Below, piece after piece: positions 22,153 to 32,807 of a stretch of 64,000 bases of DNA. How positions within the stretch are numbered: position 1 is the first letter of the stretch; every line of letters begins with the position of its first letter. Under the pieces are notes generated by a model. That model did not search any database and was not told where the DNA came from. It saw nothing but the letters and a program-made list of their open reading frames with translations. This DNA comes from Galerina marginata (lineage: Eukaryota > Basidiomycota > Agaricomycetes > Agaricales > Galerinaceae), in contig JAECYW010000001.1 in assembly GCA_023014335.1 (NCBI GenBank), positions 2,666,001 through 2,730,000 of the forward strand. The letters run 5' to 3'. Position numbers and translations under genes: made by a program.

Positions 22153-24327
22153 ATGTCCAGCTCCAATCCGAATCCCAACCACTCCATCGCTAGCCCGAAT
22201 AGAAGAACGCACAGGAAACGAGCATCTGCACTCAGACTTTCTTCGGACACAACCACCACACTGCCTGAGTACATTCCAGCGACAACAGCAGGAGGGTGGC
22301 ATAACCACCATTCGCGTCTCGGAGAGGACGAAGAGGACGACAAGCCCCCTGACTATCCAGACAGTGCAGAAGAGGCCGACGAGGACACAGACACGGACAG
22401 CAACATCGTTTATGTGCAGCAGTTGCCACCACTCCCTTCCCCGTCTCTGAGACCACAGACTGCCTCGCCGCGGCGCTCCAAACGGTTTCTCCCAACCCAC
22501 AAGCGGCGGCAGTCTACCCAACAGGGAACCGAGCCCAGCGACCCTTACCTCGACGCACTTCTAGAACGCAGCGTGCACGCCTTGGAGATGTCGAACACAC
22601 TCCTGCAGTCCTCGATCTCTACGCAGAGCAGCCTTTCTGCGATACTGGCCAACGACTCGCCTGCGGATACGACTCTGGAGGCGCGTGCGATAGGCCTGTC
22701 GTCTAGGATTAAAGACACATGGGATGCGCGAACGACATGGGCTGATGACCTCGAGGAGATCAGCCGGAACGTGGAGGGTCTCTTCATTGAAGGCGCAGGT
22801 ACCCCCGGGTCACCTATCTCGCGGAGGTACGCTGCTCGTTCGGCGCCGTCGCTTGAAGGCAGTGTGAGCTCCAGCCTGCCCAGTTCTGGGTCATTATCCT
22901 CAATGCGCAGGAATCGGAGGCGGCCTTCCTTGGATATGCACCCCACCCCGGTCGCAGCGGCTATTGCTGAAGATTCGGGCCTTCCTCGACTACATTACTC
23001 ACAGCAGAACCGTTCGAATTTAATATCGCCGCCCCCACGCGCGCTGACGCAATACGTCGCTTCGACGCAGGACGCAGAATCAATCCTGCTTCCGTCTACA
23101 ATAGGTCTCCGATCTACCCCCTCTGTACACCATACTTCTGACTGGAAGCCACTTTCTGAAGTGGCTTCGTCCTCTACCACGAGTCTGCTTTCTACCCAGT
23201 CCTTCACTTCCTCATTACCCCCAAAGCTCACGGATAAGCCGGTTGAGCCTTCAACCCCAGCATATAACATGCTTTCCTCGTTTGTATATCGTGCTCCATC
23301 CTCTGGTTCAGCGACACCTTCCACCTCATTCACGTCATCCTTTAGGATACCCCGTCGGGGATCAAGCAATGGCAGCACAAGCACTGAGCGAAGTAATAGC
23401 ACGGCCCGCCGTCGGTCCTCTCCTTCTCCTACTTCGCATAAATCACCGGATAGAATACACAGGCAGGATCGACAAACACACCAGACACCGAAACGCGGTG
23501 TTTCGCCGACGATCCGACCGATGACGCCAACGGTCGAGGAGTCATCGGCGTCCTCATCGGACGGCTTCATCGCAAAACGCACCATGCAGAGTTTGCGCAA
23601 AATTCTCGACGACCAGCCGGCGTCGCAAGCTTTGACGAATGGAAAACGGCTACGACCGCCGGCGTTTATGCCTCGTACACCCGCACCTGCAGCGGAATCG
23701 GGCACGTCCACGGCTACCGCATCCATCTCGCGGCTTTTTACCAAAGGCACACATTCCTCATCCACCCGCGCCCCCTCTCCTCCCCGGCAGTCCGCCATGA
23801 AGCGCTCCGCGTCTTCATCCAAAACCCATAGCCCATCTCTCTCCGTCTCCACTTCCACGAACGGTACAAACCCTCCCTCGCCGCTGCCCACCTCCCTTAG
23901 CATTCCGGATCTGGTCAACAAGGTGCTCTCGCGCGGGGGCAGCGCATCAGCGACGAGCTCCGGGCAGTCGACGCCGAGCAAGCGGATCAGCTTCGCGGAG
24001 CTACCGGAGTCGTACGCGAGCACGCGGCCGCCGTCGTCGCGGTTCAGCAAGGGCAACAAGTCGAAGCGGAAGGGCAAAGGCAAGGCGGCGAGTGGCTCTA
24101 GTCGGGGTGGCGGGTACGACGTTGATGTGGATGCGGGTATGGGCATGGGCATGGGCGGGTGGTGGGGTGGGTGGCTGAACCCTGCGACTGGCTCAGGGCT
24201 GCATGGTCTCGGTGCAAGTCTGGCGCGGCATGAGGAGAAGATGGAGGACCGAATGACGAGGAGCTGGGGCGGGAGGATCAATTCTGGCTTTGGAGGCGGG
24301 GGCGGGTTGGATGAATGGGCTGTGTGA
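22153..24327 (+). CDS. Unknown intronless Ser-rich 724-residue protein
   Basis: A single uninterrupted frame from ATG 22153 to TGA 24327, unlike the intron-rich genes around it. Composition is dominated by Ser, Thr, Pro and Arg, with acidic runs early (GEDEEDDKPPDYPDSAEE). One ordered stretch lies near residues 135-215: YLDALLERSVHALEMSNTLL, SSISTQSSLSAILA, then ISRNVEGLFIEGAG, probably helical. Many basic patches (KSKRKGKGK) could be nuclear signals or phosphorylation sites. The C-terminus is Gly-rich (GMGMGMGGWWGGWLNP). Codon third positions look GC-rich, as expected for a real gene. I do not recognise the family; a phosphorylated, mostly disordered regulator is a guess from composition. 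Confidence 0.8.
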   Translation: MSSSNPNPNHSIASPNRRTHRKRASALRLSSDTTTTLPEYIPATTAGGWHNHHSRLGEDEEDDKPPDYPDSAEEADEDTDTDSNIVYVQQLPPLPSPSLRPQTASPRRSKRFLPTHKRRQSTQQGTEPSDPYLDALLERSVHALEMSNTLLQSSISTQSSLSAILANDSPADTTLEARAIGLSSRIKDTWDARTTWADDLEEISRNVEGLFIEGAGTPGSPISRRYAARSAPSLEGSVSSSLPSSGSLSSMRRNRRRPSLDMHPTPVAAAIAEDSGLPRLHYSQQNRSNLISPPPRALTQYVASTQDAESILLPSTIGLRSTPSVHHTSDWKPLSEVASSSTTSLLSTQSFTSSLPPKLTDKPVEPSTPAYNMLSSFVYRAPSSGSATPSTSFTSSFRIPRRGSSNGSTSTERSNSTARRRSSPSPTSHKSPDRIHRQDRQTHQTPKRGVSPTIRPMTPTVEESSASSSDGFIAKRTMQSLRKILDDQPASQALTNGKRLRPPAFMPRTPAPAAESGTSTATASISRLFTKGTHSSSTRAPSPPRQSAMKRSASSSKTHSPSLSVSTSTNGTNPPSPLPTSLSIPDLVNKVLSRGGSASATSSGQSTPSKRISFAELPESYASTRPPSSRFSKGNKSKRKGKGKAASGSSRGGGYDVDVDAGMGMGMGGWWGGWLNPATGSGLHGLGASLARHEEKMEDRMTRSWGGRINSGFGGGGGLDEWAV

Positions 24328-24755
24328 TCTCGGGGACCATTGACGATCTGTCTTACTCATTTTTTGTGGTACTTTCTTACTGTTCATGTGTTGTCCTTAT
24401 CACGGTTTTCTTCTCACATTTGTGTTTCTCTTTTTACTGCCGATGTAGCGTAGTATCATTATTTTTTGTACATAACCCATCTTCTGGTGCATTATAGGGG
24501 ACATGGATGAGATTCAATTTTGGAACAGTTCCTTTACCCATCTATCCTCATACACCGCAAATGCAGGTTGATGTCGGCTCAAGGTTCGCGACATCGTCGA
24601 CGGTGCCACTCTCACCTTGGGCCAACAGTGGCCCTTTCCACCAATACACAATGTCGTTATTATTTTCGCACTTGAGTGGCCCATCAGAGCCACTAAATTT
24701 TTGCATTTAATCCCTCTGACTTCAAGTTCTTGCCTCACACAGACACAAACCCGCC
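24328..24755. other. Intergenic
   Basis: About 430 bases with a T-rich start (24350-24470), likely the 3' UTR of the Ser-rich gene, followed by upstream sequence of the next gene. Nothing else seen. Confidence 0.55.
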
Positions 24756-25341
24756 ATGCCCCGACAACGAAATCCATTGCCGCAAGGTATTTTGTTGCTT
24801 GTTCATACTTAAGTGGTCGTAAAACTAAAGTTTGGCTGCAGGAGTGGAACAACACCTGACTGATAAAAACCTAGTCCGATGTCAAATCTGCCTGGCCAGC
24901 GATCCAATTGGCGTAGGTTCTTGGATAAAATACATGTCGATAGGGAAACACCTTGAGTCGGATTTTCATGCGACGCGTCTTCAATGGAAACTGGAACGTG
25001 AGGAGAAGGAACGCACAAGGCAGGCTCAACTTGACGCGCTTGCAAACGCTCAAGTTATACAACCGCATTCTGGCAACAATCTTCTTGATCGGATACGAGC
25101 ATATAGAGCATCTCGTCTTGGAATGGTTGCTCCTCCAGCACATCCTGATATCCTCGATGCCCCGTTACCATACACTGGAGCTCAGGCCGACCTGCATGCC
25201 TCGGACAATCACTGGCAGCCGCAAATTCCTGCAGGTATTGAACCAATTCAAGCCCATGACGCACTAGCAAAGCGACAACAATTACTCGACCATTTCAATC
25301 AGCTCCTTCAACAGGCTCAACACGAAGATCTTGGGGATTGA
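24756..25341 (+). CDS. Small zinc-finger-like protein
   Basis: Two exons: 24756-24786 (MPRQRNPLPQ) and 24842-25341, split by an intron with a normal GTATTT..GCAG border, giving about 176 residues. Near residue 25 there is a Cys-x2-Cys pair (VRCQICLASDP), followed about 25 residues later by His-x5-His (GKHLESDFH), a plausible C2H2-type zinc site. A charged helix follows (LQWKLEREEKERTRQAQLDA), then a loose tail ending DHFNQLLQQAQHEDLGD. Short proteins of this kind sit in front of transposase-like genes in some agaricomycetes, but no transposase follows here, so that link is only a possibility. Confidence 0.55.
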
Positions 25342-25522
25342 AGAGGAAGATGATATTACTAATCTCATTGACGCAGCATGAGCACGTGATAATTTAAACG
25401 GGTCATATCTGGGCGCTTATTTATGAGGTTAGGATTGTTCCGTCGATAATACTCCTTTTTTGTTGGGTGCTGTGGGGGTTCGGTGAGAGATAGAAAGGTC
25501 ATTACTGGTGGACATGCGCAAA
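25342..25522. other. Short intergenic
   Basis: The space between the zinc-finger-like gene and the gene relic. It contains no signal I can support. Confidence 0.5.
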
Positions 25523-25998
25523 TTAGGTACGATACAAATACAGATGTTTCTTCAGCTCAATCCATGGGTGATTTTGTGATACTGGGAAGGTTCTGACAAG
25601 GATCCTCCAACTTTTTTGGGCCAACCAGGTGACGTATGCATCTGCAGTCTTCTCTTCTACTTTCTCGATGATTGCCCAGTGCAACTCACTGTTCTTCTCC
25701 ACAGGGAGTTCCACAAGAATCCACGTTGTATAGTCTGTGAGAATAATGCATTCAGTGTGATACTTGAGCGCCAGGTGGACGATGCTAAAGGTTTGGCATA
25801 AGGTTTCGGTCGCTGGGTTCTCATTTTGATGCTAAGAACGAAAACCTCATGCCGTGATATCGTAATCTCGAATTTTGGAAAGATGTCTTCAAATAAAGTA
25901 ATTTTGTTATGTTGGTCAAACGAAACAACCTTTGCTTGGCAATAACAAACACTATGCGGCATAGGGAGGCGTAAGGACAGACAGGAGAGCTTATGCAT
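25523..25998 (-). pseudogene. Relic of an unrecognised protein-coding gene
   Basis: Two minus-strand frames carry protein-like sequence that fits together only with a frame change near 25795. The upstream part has EITISRHEVFVLSIKM and RPKPYAKPLA. The downstream part has SIVHLALKYHTECIILTDYT, then WILVELPVEK and a stop at 25523. The alternating hydrophobic pattern looks like beta strands of a folded domain, not random sequence. I cannot name the family. It has no clear start and no convincing splice sites, so it is best read as a decayed or partial gene. Confidence 0.45.
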
Positions 25999-26757
25999 AT
26001 GGTAAGATCAAAATGAGTGTGGCGGTTCATATACTTGGTGAGTTGAGTAAAGGCTGTGACAGCCGGTCGGCTATCGCCTAGCCCTTATGCTTGCGGAAAT
26101 AGGCTGAAGGGCGATATAAATGAATGTGGTAATGTTGACTGCGAGGCTGGACTGTGAAGGCGACGTTGGCTGGTACATGGGACCGGTGGTGGTAGGTAGG
26201 ATAGTTGGACGGTCCGGGAGGTTGGGGATATAGGTCTTGGAAGAATAATGAAGCCAATAACAATAACGACGAGATTGGAGGAAGATGGAAGAGGCCATAG
26301 AGGATGGAACATAAGTGACGCGCAATTAGGGGCTGCGCGGAGGACAAGATGGGTGAAGAAGTTGCGCAATTGATGGCTGGAAAGGCCTATGCAAGCAAGG
26401 ATGAAAGGCCGTGGATAAGAAGGTAAACGCTGAATAGCGAATGTGGCATAATCAGAGTGATAAGCCTAAGAACGCAAACACGGTCTGCGAATTGCTTTTA
26501 TACATGAATGTCAAGAAGTACGAGTTTGGTGCTTGGTGATGATGGCGAGTCTAGAGAAGAGAAAGGATGAGAGCAGATGGCCGGCTGCGAGGCGGACAAA
26601 AAGAGGTGCGGCGATGAGAGAGAGCGACGGCCGTCCATAATCTTGTTAGGACAGCTTCTGAAGGGAAGGGTCAAAGGTTGATGATAATCGATACAGGAAG
26701 CAAAAGGAGCCCCCAATTCCTAATGTGATCTTGAAAACCTGTCCGTCTGTCGAATCG
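25999..26757. other. Intergenic
   Basis: Purine-rich on the plus strand around 26120-26360. The minus-strand frames seen there are Pro/Ser/Leu-rich and overlap each other in three frames, which suggests composition and not genes. Confidence 0.5.
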
Positions 26758-27564
26758 CTACAGATATGTCTTGCAAATATATCCACCAAGGACTGACGCA
26801 GTGAGGCACACCATGAAAAGAGGAGCGAAGGCAAACAGTTCATAGATAATGTGCATGACTCTTGAGTTCATGGCCTCTACCGTTGCCGTTTCGATGAACT
26901 CTGCGATGGCGTCCATATTAGGTCCCGTCGGGGCCCAAGCCTTCGCTCGTGCGCCGCCAAACATTCCCGGAGGCGTCATGACGGCGGTGTGGTGACCGCC
27001 CCGTAGAGGTGTTGCTTGCACGGCAAACAACCCTCCGAGGCCTCGATAGATCTCGCCTGAGCCGCTGCGACCAGACTGGGACGTTCGTCGCCAATCGCTT
27101 GCTGTCGAGCTCGCGGAGCGGACACTGGGAGTCACAGTGCGTCCGTCCTCAGATCCGACTATTTCTGTGGGAGCTAGAGACCCAGTGGCGAGAGGGGCGT
27201 TCATGACTTGAGGTCCAAGGATGTGTTGGAATTTAGGGTTTCGTCGATGGAAGTACCCTGTATCGGGGATGACAAAGGAGGCCTCCGACATGATATCGGG
27301 GGTGTACTCGCGGTGCGCACGAACGAGCGGGACAGGTCGTTGTCTAGCGGTGCCACCCGAGGATGGGGAACCTAGTGACGGGGAATCCGAAGGAGGTGGT
27401 GGACTGGGAGGAGGAGATAGGTAGAGAGCAGATGATTGGCTTGCTGCATCCTCTTCTTCCTTCATTTTGGGTCCTGGAGAGGGCGAGACGGAGCAGAAGT
27501 CGGCTTTATGGCCTCTCATGGGCTGGTAGCATTTGCGACATTGGGGTGCTTTGCGTGCAGACAT
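26758..27564 (-). CDS. Tail-anchored protein with zinc-knuckle-like start
   Basis: An intronless frame. I place the start at ATG 27564 (MSARKAPQCRKCYQPMRGHK); an upstream in-frame ATG at 27573 is possible. The product has about 268 residues. The first 25 residues hold Cys-x2-Cys-x6-His-x4-Cys (CRKCYQPMRGHKADFC), which resembles a zinc knuckle. The middle is Pro/Ser-rich (SPPPSPPPPSDSPSLGSPSS). The last 50 residues are a helix ending in a hydrophobic span of about 25 residues (LFAFAPLFMVCLTASVLGGY) right at the C-terminus, the layout of a tail-anchored protein facing the cytosol. No known family recognised. The combination of a metal site and a tail anchor suggests an adaptor on an organelle membrane, which is inference only. 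Confidence 0.7.
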   Translation of the reverse strand: MSARKAPQCRKCYQPMRGHKADFCSVSPSPGPKMKEEEDAASQSSALYLSPPPSPPPPSDSPSLGSPSSGGTARQRPVPLVRAHREYTPDIMSEASFVIPDTGYFHRRNPKFQHILGPQVMNAPLATGSLAPTEIVGSEDGRTVTPSVRSASSTASDWRRTSQSGRSGSGEIYRGLGGLFAVQATPLRGGHHTAVMTPPGMFGGARAKAWAPTGPNMDAIAEFIETATVEAMNSRVMHIIYELFAFAPLFMVCLTASVLGGYICKTYL

Positions 27565-28168
27565 CTTGAACACGTTGTTCTAGGAATCGACCAATTCTTG
27601 ACGAGGCTCGAGAATTCTGTTAGGGGAAACTGTGGGTGAAGATATCTGATCAGTCAAGAAATCGTCCAAGAGTCCTTGAGGAACACCCACCACCTCTTGC
27701 ACGGGGAAGTAGCAGCAAAGAAGCACTAAGCGAATTTGCAAAACAACTCAAATCGGCCACGAGAGATCAACCACCATTCGAACTTCCTCTATATATGACA
27801 CCAGCGATAAGCGAGCTGTTTCTGGTTGGCATTGGTTACGAAGCGCGGTCCAACTTTAAGGCAGTACAAGTACTCTTGCTGTGGCTGTCGAGAGGGTGGG
27901 ACAAGGACCTTTGTATTCCGATGAATCCGATCCTTGTAAGCTGTCAACGACTTTTGATCGATCGACAACGGAACTACTTCAGCAAGAATGTCAACTGAGG
28001 CGCACAATCTGCGACATAGAGAATATTTAGAAATTCAGAGGTTTTAGTTGTGTAAATTGTCGGTCTGCGAATCTATTACTATGTGTTACACTGTGCCTAC
28101 AGGAGAAAGTCGGAAGGATATAATGTCGAATGATAAATAGTGATAATGCAAAGCGAACGCTAGAAATG
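27565..28168. other. Intergenic
   Basis: Contains the promoter of the tail-anchored gene and the 3' end of the next minus-strand gene. A 120-codon plus frame at 27636-27998 has no recognised domain and no support. Confidence 0.45.
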
Positions 28169-29041
28169 TCATGAAGATTGTATATAAGCCCAAGGGATGA
28201 GAGGAGACACCACTTTCACGGCGCTCCTCCATATGAATTTTGTCACCCTCCTCACAAAAGGTGGTTTCCGATATTCACATCTCCTGGCAATGTCCCAGAT
28301 AAGGTGGTGGTCCGTACCGAGCAGCATCCAGGTTTCGTCTTTAAGTCCAAGATCCCAGCTGCGATTTTCATGTCGGAAGACAGCCACAGCGTCATCTTCA
28401 TCCACAGGCCGACGCATAGGATACCCAAGTAGATCGTGTTTAAGGACAATAATCCTGAAATAACGACGCTCATTATGGGGGACGCGATAAATACGAAGCA
28501 TGTTCTTGTTATGAGTCTTGATCTTGGCTTCACTCCAGTTCCGCGTCACGGTGATCCTGATGGGACTCTCGTCCGTGCCAGGAGTAGGAGGGACGACGTA
28601 CTCCGTATCGTCTTCTTCGTGCATGGATGGTCCGACGCCCCAGCCTACACGTTTCAGATCTGGGTAATACCAGAGGTCGCTACGATTTCCGAATTTCACT
28701 GGAAGGGCTGGCCGTCGTGGAGGTGGTCGTTTGGGAGCGGGTGGGGGATATAATGTTTGGGAGGAAACAAGGTTGAGGTATAGAAGTAGGAAATGGAGCA
28801 ATTGGAGGATGAGGGGTCCGGGAACGCTGCACAAACTGAATGGGGGTTCGATCTTTGTACAATGGGTCTCCGGTTCCGGGTCAGGATGGAGAAGAAATTC
28901 GGCGACTTCATCTACGTCTTTGATGTCTTCCTCGCCATCTGACGAGGACTCCGTATCGCTGCCAAAAGTGGCGTCGGTTGAAGAGGGTGATGGAGGCTCT
29001 GGGCACCGTACGATGCGTTTGTATTGCGTGCTTCGAGGCAT
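28169..29041 (-). CDS. Unknown protein, about 290 residues
   Basis: A single frame from ATG 29041 (MPRSTQYKRIVRCPEPPSPS) to the stop at 28169. The frame is open upstream of this ATG for 32 codons, but this Met has the better context. An acidic Ser-rich head (DTESSSDGEEDIKDVDEVAE) is followed by a hydrophobic stretch and a Pro-rich linker (YPPPAPKRPPPRRPALP). The second half looks folded: DLWYYPDLKRVGWGVGPS, then ESPIRITVTRNWSEAKIK and YFRIIVLKHDLLGYPMRRP. No family recognised. The hydrophobic stretch in the middle (LILQLLHFLLLYLNLV) could be a hidden intron read through, because its flanks are polar. Confidence 0.6.
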   Translation of the reverse strand: MPRSTQYKRIVRCPEPPSPSSTDATFGSDTESSSDGEEDIKDVDEVAEFLLHPDPEPETHCTKIEPPFSLCSVPGPLILQLLHFLLLYLNLVSSQTLYPPPAPKRPPPRRPALPVKFGNRSDLWYYPDLKRVGWGVGPSMHEEDDTEYVVPPTPGTDESPIRITVTRNWSEAKIKTHNKNMLRIYRVPHNERRYFRIIVLKHDLLGYPMRRPVDEDDAVAVFRHENRSWDLGLKDETWMLLGTDHHLIWDIARRCEYRKPPFVRRVTKFIWRSAVKVVSPLIPWAYIQSS

Positions 29042-30079
29042 AGTGAGTATGTGGATGCAAGATAGGTTGTTCGTCGTGCGAGAGAGGGGTGGCGCTTGAT
29101 AAAACAGCAGGATGTAATATTTCAGAAAACGAGTCAAACACGAGGTATAATAAGGTGGGCTGGAAGGCCAAAGCGCTGGTAGATATGCAGCGGGAGGTCA
29201 AGGCGAGACGGTCCAGACAATGCGGGCGACAATTATGTCGCTTGGTCCCTTTGTTTTCCACAATTATAGGGAATCGCCACCATGGTCGATAGGTGGATAC
29301 GAAAAGAAAGACTGCCTAACGCAGTACAAGCCAGTGCAAGGCGGTTCGCAGTGTGGGCAGGAGTATGCCTTGTCCGCATTTGGAAGGTCCCGAAATTCGT
29401 TCAAGTCACGGGATTTGACGACGTGGCTGTGCTTGAGAACAAAGTTGAAACCCCGCTAGCCTATAAATCTGTCGCGCCGAAAACTTTCTTTCTTCAAGTG
29501 TCCGCATCAACCCTCTGAAGCGTTCAGCGCAAGCGACAGGCGTTAACTCATCTGCATGGCGTTATCACTTTCTGGTTGGCGGAGCGAGGTGGTCCCTTCA
29601 CGGGGTTCCGCTCACGAGAACAAGCAGCGTCCTCTAGCTCGTCTCTTTGCGTCCGAGTCCGCTCCGGTGTTGATTTGGATTGCGGGGGCTTGACGTTGGG
29701 GGATGTGTGCGTCGTCATATTCCTGTACCTGCCGTACTCCATTCTCTTCGGAGGATGTGCTACTACGTGGCTTTGACGGTGTGGTCAAACCATGACGAAA
29801 ACATTCTTTGCTTTGCCCTCATATTTAGCCCTAGTGAGCAAAATAAATAAATTACACTCTCATATGCATGAACCAACTGGACATTTGTATTATCCGTACC
29901 AGTATCGTCGATCCTATAACTTTCACAAACTTGTTATTGGGAGACCTGTCAGTGTGTAATCGAAAGAAAAGTTTGAATCAGGTGCGTTGTAGTTGCAAGC
30001 TTCTTCATTTATAAATATGTGTGGTTGTGTAAGCTTTACATCTATCGCATATTAGTTCCTAACCGTAAAAATTAATCCA
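29042..30079. other. Intergenic, possible promoter and small ORF
   Basis: About 1 kb with no supported gene. TATAAA at 29462 is followed about 95 bases later by ATG 29556, opening a 46-codon plus frame. This could be a very small gene or just chance. The stretch from 29800 to 30060 is AT-rich. Confidence 0.4.
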
Positions 30080-32539
30080 TTACTTGATATTTGTCGACGG
30101 GTGCTTATAATCCTCCTCATCACTATCCCCAACATCGAATATCGGAGGCTCAGAAACGTCCTCGCCTCGCTCCCTCAGCCGGTCCTTTCCCTTTCGCTTT
30201 CTCATGATATCCTCGTCGTCGTCTCCGTTCCCGTTCTCCCGCGCCATCGCAGAGTTCAAGGGTATGCTTTCCTCAACCTGGTTGAAGGGAAGAGCGACAG
30301 GCTTTCTTCGTAATCTGCACCAAATAAAGATCCAATGACGACCATGATGAGAACGAGAACCAGCGCAGCAGAGCCGGCGTTGTAGTAGGCTTCCCACATG
30401 GCTTTGTCCTGCTGCGGTGTTTTGGCTGGGACCGCTGTCGATGGCTTCGCTTCATGCTCCTCGATGAACTTGGGTTTGGAGTCCGCTCCGATAGTGCTAG
30501 GTATTCTTGCGGAGCCGTCAACGATGGCGGTGAAGTTGACACCCATGAACCGAAGGATCATGTCATGGGCTACGTGAGGAACATCGACTGGTGCCATATG
30601 TGAAGCGTTGAAGATCTGTGAGAAGTTCATTAGAAAAATAGCAAGACCTCAAATGTAACAAAAATACTCGCCTTGGCATAGGTTAAATTTCTTGACGTCA
30701 CCCACGTTCCAGCAGGCAAAGAGTTGACATTCCATGATTGCGTTTGAACGGTCTATTTTAACGAAAATCAGGACCAAAAAAAACCTATGGCAAAAGTTAA
30801 ACTCACTCCAAGGCCGGTAGCGCCATTCCAAGTCAGAGCCCTTATCATGTTCTCCAGACCAACATAATTGCAAATCAAATCTTGGTCACCCGCAAAGATC
30901 AAAACCGGAATCTTGGCAAGCACCCTAGGGAGGACGCTACTAGCCGACTCGGACGTTTTTTCGTGGAAAGCGAGATGAACGTCAGAGCGGCATTCCCTCC
31001 AGTTTCCGGGATGTGCTGTTGCATGCAGCGCGCGTGCCACCTCGGGGCGCTTTGGCTCGTGTAAGCGGTAACTCACATCATGAAGCGAAAGGAAAGGTGC
31101 GTACTCCGAGCATGGTTGTGACGTGATTCATCGCAGGAGGCCAGTTCATCCCGCATTCCGGTGACGTATCTTCGAGCCGAATGTCATAAATATTAATACA
31201 CAGCTCTTTCCCGTGGTCACTGTTTCGTGGCTCAGACAAGGTAGACACAAGGCATGGAAGTCCTTACTTTCGTGACTTGGCCTTCATGATAGCGCGAAGA
31301 ACACCCTGGCATTCGTCTATTAGCATGGGATTGTTGGTCAACTTCTGGAGATGTGCGGTGCATATATCTGCTTGTTTCTTTATCGTTTTGAACTCCTGCG
31401 GCATTCAAGCATAATGTTATAGGATGCTGAAGTTGGTATAACACCGAAAGAAGACCCACAGAACTGATCTCTTCCATCAATCCGGTTTTTAGAGTGTACT
31501 CCAGGTAAGAGGGATATTGGTGTTCGGAATCGATCCATCCAGTTTCCAATAGCTAAACCCTTGAGTGGTACAGTTCATCGTAGAATTTAGAATAGCGTCG
31601 GCTGCATAGCGGAAGGTTAAATAGGCATTTCGTTTACGGTGTGAATGCACTCACCATAGTATGGTATCCATTGGCCAGCAAAACTTTCCCCAGCAAAGTA
31701 GGTCTATAGGACGGAGATTTTGAGCAAAAGTAAGAAGATGGGATGACGAGGGACGTACATCGACGGTCTTGTATTCTGGGAAAACGAGATAAAAATTTCG
31801 CAGGAATTCGAGGAAATTCCGTTGCGCCTACACGAAATAAGCCAACTTTTCTCGATGGAATAGCGGTACAAGAGGACACACCTCGTCCATGGTGTGAACA
31901 TATTTGTCCGTGCTAGTATACGAGAAGCCAGTACCAGCAGGCTGATCCACTATTGACATCGGGTAAGAAGTGGAGGGTCAAAGGCCAAAACGATGCGGAC
32001 TTACCGAATACCATTGTCGTGTATTCTTCCCAGCCACCCTCTTGGACGTAAAAATCGTGGTCTGACTTGGGGTCCCACCGCCATGGCCCCACCTCCATCA
32101 TGGCGCCGTCAAATGACGAGCATCCGGGACCTCCCTACATTTTCCACTATTAAATCGAAACTCAGGTAGAAATTGTGCAGAGCTCACATTGAACCAGAAT
32201 ATAACCCTCTCCCTGTCTGCTGTCCGTCTGTTCTTGACCATAAAGAAATATAGGTGCGGTGTGATGTCTGTGCTTGCTGCCTTGGACAGATTTGGGTCAG
32301 CAGACAAGTGTCCGCCGTACATTCTGAGTGGATGTTCGGCATTTTGGTGAATGTATGGTATTGAGGGAATGTAAAACGAAGCAGCAGATGGTACTAGACA
32401 ACAATCACAATTATTCGTAGGCCTCAAACCACAGGAATAACTGAAGCTCACTGTCGGTTGGTGCCGCCGATGCACGGAGTAGGAAATGGAGTAAAGGCGT
32501 GACATTTAGCAGCACCCGACTCGTCCATGAGCGAAGCAT
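30080..32539 (-). CDS. KEX1: Pheromone-processing carboxypeptidase KEX1
   Basis: A Golgi serine carboxypeptidase (S10 family) that trims basic residues from secreted precursors. The start at ATG 32539 gives a clear signal peptide ([20 protein letters not shown]). The catalytic triad is visible: Ser in AGESFAGQW, Asp in [11 protein letters not shown] and His in NASHMAP. The oxyanion-type motif FNGGPGCSS spans exons 2-3. A membrane span lies near the end ([16 protein letters not shown]), followed by a long acidic and basic tail typical of KEX1. Introns include 32394-32451, 32135-32187, 31950-32004, 31828-31881 and 31704-31758. One later intron appears to use a GC donor (AAG|GCGAGT near 30670). 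Single-base breaks are needed around 31573, 31535 and 30322. Identity is firm; internal exons between 31000 and 31600 are tentative. Confidence 0.9.
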
Positions 32540-32807
32540 GAGGACCTTTATTGAAAGGTCGTGGTGATCCAACGGTCGACCTTGAAGAATGTGAGAGGGT
32601 GTCGGTCAACGTGCCAATTGATGGAATGAGGTGGCAGTGCACTGACATTGTAACAAACCGGATCGCGCTTTCCAAGTTCACACAGGCCAGAGTGAGACGC
32701 GTGTTGAGGAACACACGGCACACACGACTTGCGTTCCATCTATCTGCTGCCTTAAAACCTGCGCCGTCGCCCCCCTCGGTGCCCTCTATCGCTTGTCTTC
32801 AACCATC

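Noticed and set aside
22995..24281. Long minus-strand frame of 428 codons
   Set aside because: It lies wholly opposite the Ser-rich gene. The open frame follows from the GC-rich third positions and codon bias of the plus strand, and its composition shows no domain.
29556..29776. Small gene after a TATA box
   Set aside because: The TATAAA and ATG are suggestive, but the frame is short, has no domain and its possible splice to the next frame is not convincing.
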